From the NCBI RefSeq assembly GCF_024166365.1, contig NC_064819.1:208469293-208533292 (forward strand): a stretch of DNA of 64,000 nucleotides, written 5' to 3'. This document shows, piece by piece, positions 62,369 through 64,000 of this stretch. The stretch is from Elephas maximus indicus (Eukaryota; Chordata; Mammalia; Proboscidea; Elephantidae). The position numbers and the translations under genes are program-made. Each line of letters starts with the position of its first letter. The first letter of the stretch is position 1. The notes beneath the pieces are model-generated. The model was not told the origin of the DNA. It did no database searches and was given only the letters and a program-made list of their open reading frames with translations.

Positions 62369-62575
62369 TGTCAAAGATTGAATTATGTCCCCCCAAAATA
62401 TGTGTCAACTTGGCGAGGCCATGATTCCCAGTATTCTGTGATTGTCTACCATTTTGTCCTCTGATGTGATTTTCCTGTGTGACATAAATCCTGCCTCTAT
62501 GATGTTAATGAAGCAGGATTAGAGGCAGTTATATTAATGAGGCAGAACTCAATCTACAAGATTAGGTTGTGACAA
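62369..62575 (+). mobile_element. LTR fragment of the MaLR/ERVL-like family
   Basis: TGTCAAAGATTGAATTATG to CTACAAGATTAGGTTGTGA. Only the 5' 207 bp are present; the subtype with the TGATGTTAATGAAGCAGG segment, like 17531. Confidence 0.82.
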
Positions 62576-62859
62576 AAATAAATTAATAAAGTGGCCTGAA
62601 GGGCTGAACCAAAATGGAAACTCAACTACAACAGCTGTTAGAGTTATGGCCATTGAGCTTTCTGGAAGTTAATCTCTTTCTTTAAATTCAAGATAGCCGT
62701 ATATAGAAAGCCCTTTCACTCCCACAGGGTCTGTTAGCAATAGAAATTGAGAGACAGAGTTTATACAAAGTCAAGCCATATGCAATAAATTAGATTATTG
62801 TTTGCAACTCTTCCCACCCTCCCTTGGCCATGTAAACCCATTTTTTTTTTCCCCACTCT

Positions 62860-63125
62860 ACTGATGTTAGGCTTGACCATGTGACTTGCTTTGGCCAATG
62901 GAATACCAGTGAACGTGACCTGAGCAAAGGGCTTAAATGTGCTTGCAACCTTAACTCAGCCTTCCTGTGATTGCCATGAGAAGAGCATGCCCCAAGTAGC
63001 TGTCGCCCCTTTAGCCTGGACCCCAGAGTGAGTCACACAGACAGTCATACACTTAGCCAAGCTAAGGCAACCTGAAGCCTGAAGCAGAACTACCCCTGCT
63101 GACCTGCAAGAAAATAAATGCTTCC
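62860..63125 (+). repeat. Ancient LTR/MER-like mammalian repeat, family unassigned
   Basis: ACTTGCTTTGGCCAATGGAA, CCATGAGAAGAGCATGCCCC and AAAATAAATGCTTCC form a phrase order I recognise from widespread mammalian repeats without being able to name the family. Confidence 0.5.
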
Positions 63126-64000
63126 GGATGTAAGCAACTGGGTGCTTTTGTGAGGAGTTTACGCAATTGCACACAAAGAAAACTCTAACAAGCTGAGCAA
63201 TTAGTTTAAAATCCCCAGTAGCAGTAATGAGCCATATTACTGAAAAGAAGTATGAAATGCAGGTGGGAGTCAGTGAAAAGTACAGAAACAGGGCCACAAA
63301 TGAATAAAGCAGGCTTACTAGTGTATCATAGGCTATCTGGCCACTGAGGGTTGGCATGTCTAAATGGCAAATAGAAACAATCATAACAGTTTAATTCTTC
63401 TGTTAAAAACACAATGCTTCTCTTTTTCATTCATAATAGAAACACATTTTCATAAGCCAAAGAGTTTGGTGTAATTAATTTAATAAAAATGAGACTTTAT
63501 GTCAATATAATTTGAAAGGCAAGCATGGTGATGTTCTTTCTTTCACCTACTGCATAAAGTACAGAGGCAGACTTATTATGTAAATTACACATTTGTACCA
63601 AGAGAAGGTGGAATGTTGTCACAGCAGGACCTTCGTTCACAGGTCTTGCAATGGTTCAAAGAGAGAAAAGTGATGGAGACATGATTCTTTACATAACACA
63701 CATTATCTGTGGGACACAAAGGCATGCAGAACTTAAAACAATCCACAACATATTAGGTAAGGGCATATCCATCTCGGGAGAAGAAATTTAGTTTCAGTAA
63801 AACAACATTATCCATAACATTGTTGATTTAAACTTTGCTGGTTTGGTAGTCATGTTGTAATCTAATCTGAAATTTTGTTTTTGTTTAATTGTTATAATAA
63901 ATGTAAGAGGTAGAGGTTTTGCCTCAGTATTCTTTTCTGCTGTGAGTAGTAGCAGGGATACCAAACTCGAGCTCCCTTAAATAAGAAAGAAAAATTATTT
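63126..64000. other. Unique AT-rich sequence to window end
   Basis: The minus ORF at 62956-63384 overlaps the old repeat and is probably chance. Nothing else recognised. Confidence 0.5.

Noticed and set aside
62956..63384. 142-codon minus ORF with hydrophobic stretches
   Set aside because: It overlaps an ancient repeat. The hydrophobicity comes from T-rich codons; no family recognised.

Overview
The window looks like nuclear DNA of a paenungulate (afrotherian) mammal, most probably an elephant. About thirty copies of a tRNA-like SINE of the AfroSINE type are present, together with an RTE-clade LINE whose 3' tail matches that SINE, L1 copies with the 3'UTR I associate with elephant L1, solo LTRs of a MaLR-like family, and old mammalian repeats (MIR, L2, MER5, L1M). 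The sequence cannot by itself exclude hyrax or sirenian. Gene density is very low: one coding exon and one retrocopied gene were found.

Layout. 1-21.6 kb: AT-rich unique sequence with many SINEs, RTE fragments, L1 3' ends, a Tigger-like DNA transposon (10.47-11.27 kb) and two solo LTRs. On the gene model below this is the start of a large first intron. 21.6-23.0 kb: a strong CpG island holding, on the minus strand, a first coding exon of a Nance-Horan-syndrome family protein, most likely the long NHSL1 isoform. It encodes 96 residues with a WAVE-homology-type helical region, then a consensus splice donor (phase 1). CCAAT and GC boxes lie upstream on the same strand. 23-28.5 kb: upstream flank with an old L1M that carries a SINE inside a SINE.

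28.56-38.76 kb is a dense transposon nest. Its most notable part is at 29.90-35.00 kb: an intact-ORF NACA retrocopy with its own poly(A) is joined directly to a 5'-truncated L1 with its own poly(A). The combined unit splits one RTE element and is flanked by a single 12-bp duplication. This is the structure expected of a chimeric retrosequence made by template switching during L1 reverse transcription. A second RTE copy sits inside that L1, and a solo LTR sits inside the distal half of the split RTE.

38.8-64 kb is mostly unique intergenic or intronic sequence with scattered repeats: an L2, an L1 with a 16-bp duplication (42.7-44.8 kb), an L1M, more AfroSINEs, a hAT-type element with a perfect 8-bp duplication (59.2-59.5 kb), and a SINE with a tRNA-Gly-derived head (60.05-60.35 kb). 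No other exon, RNA gene, CRISPR array or virus was recognised. No dedicated new system is evident; the novelty lies in retrotransposon architecture.
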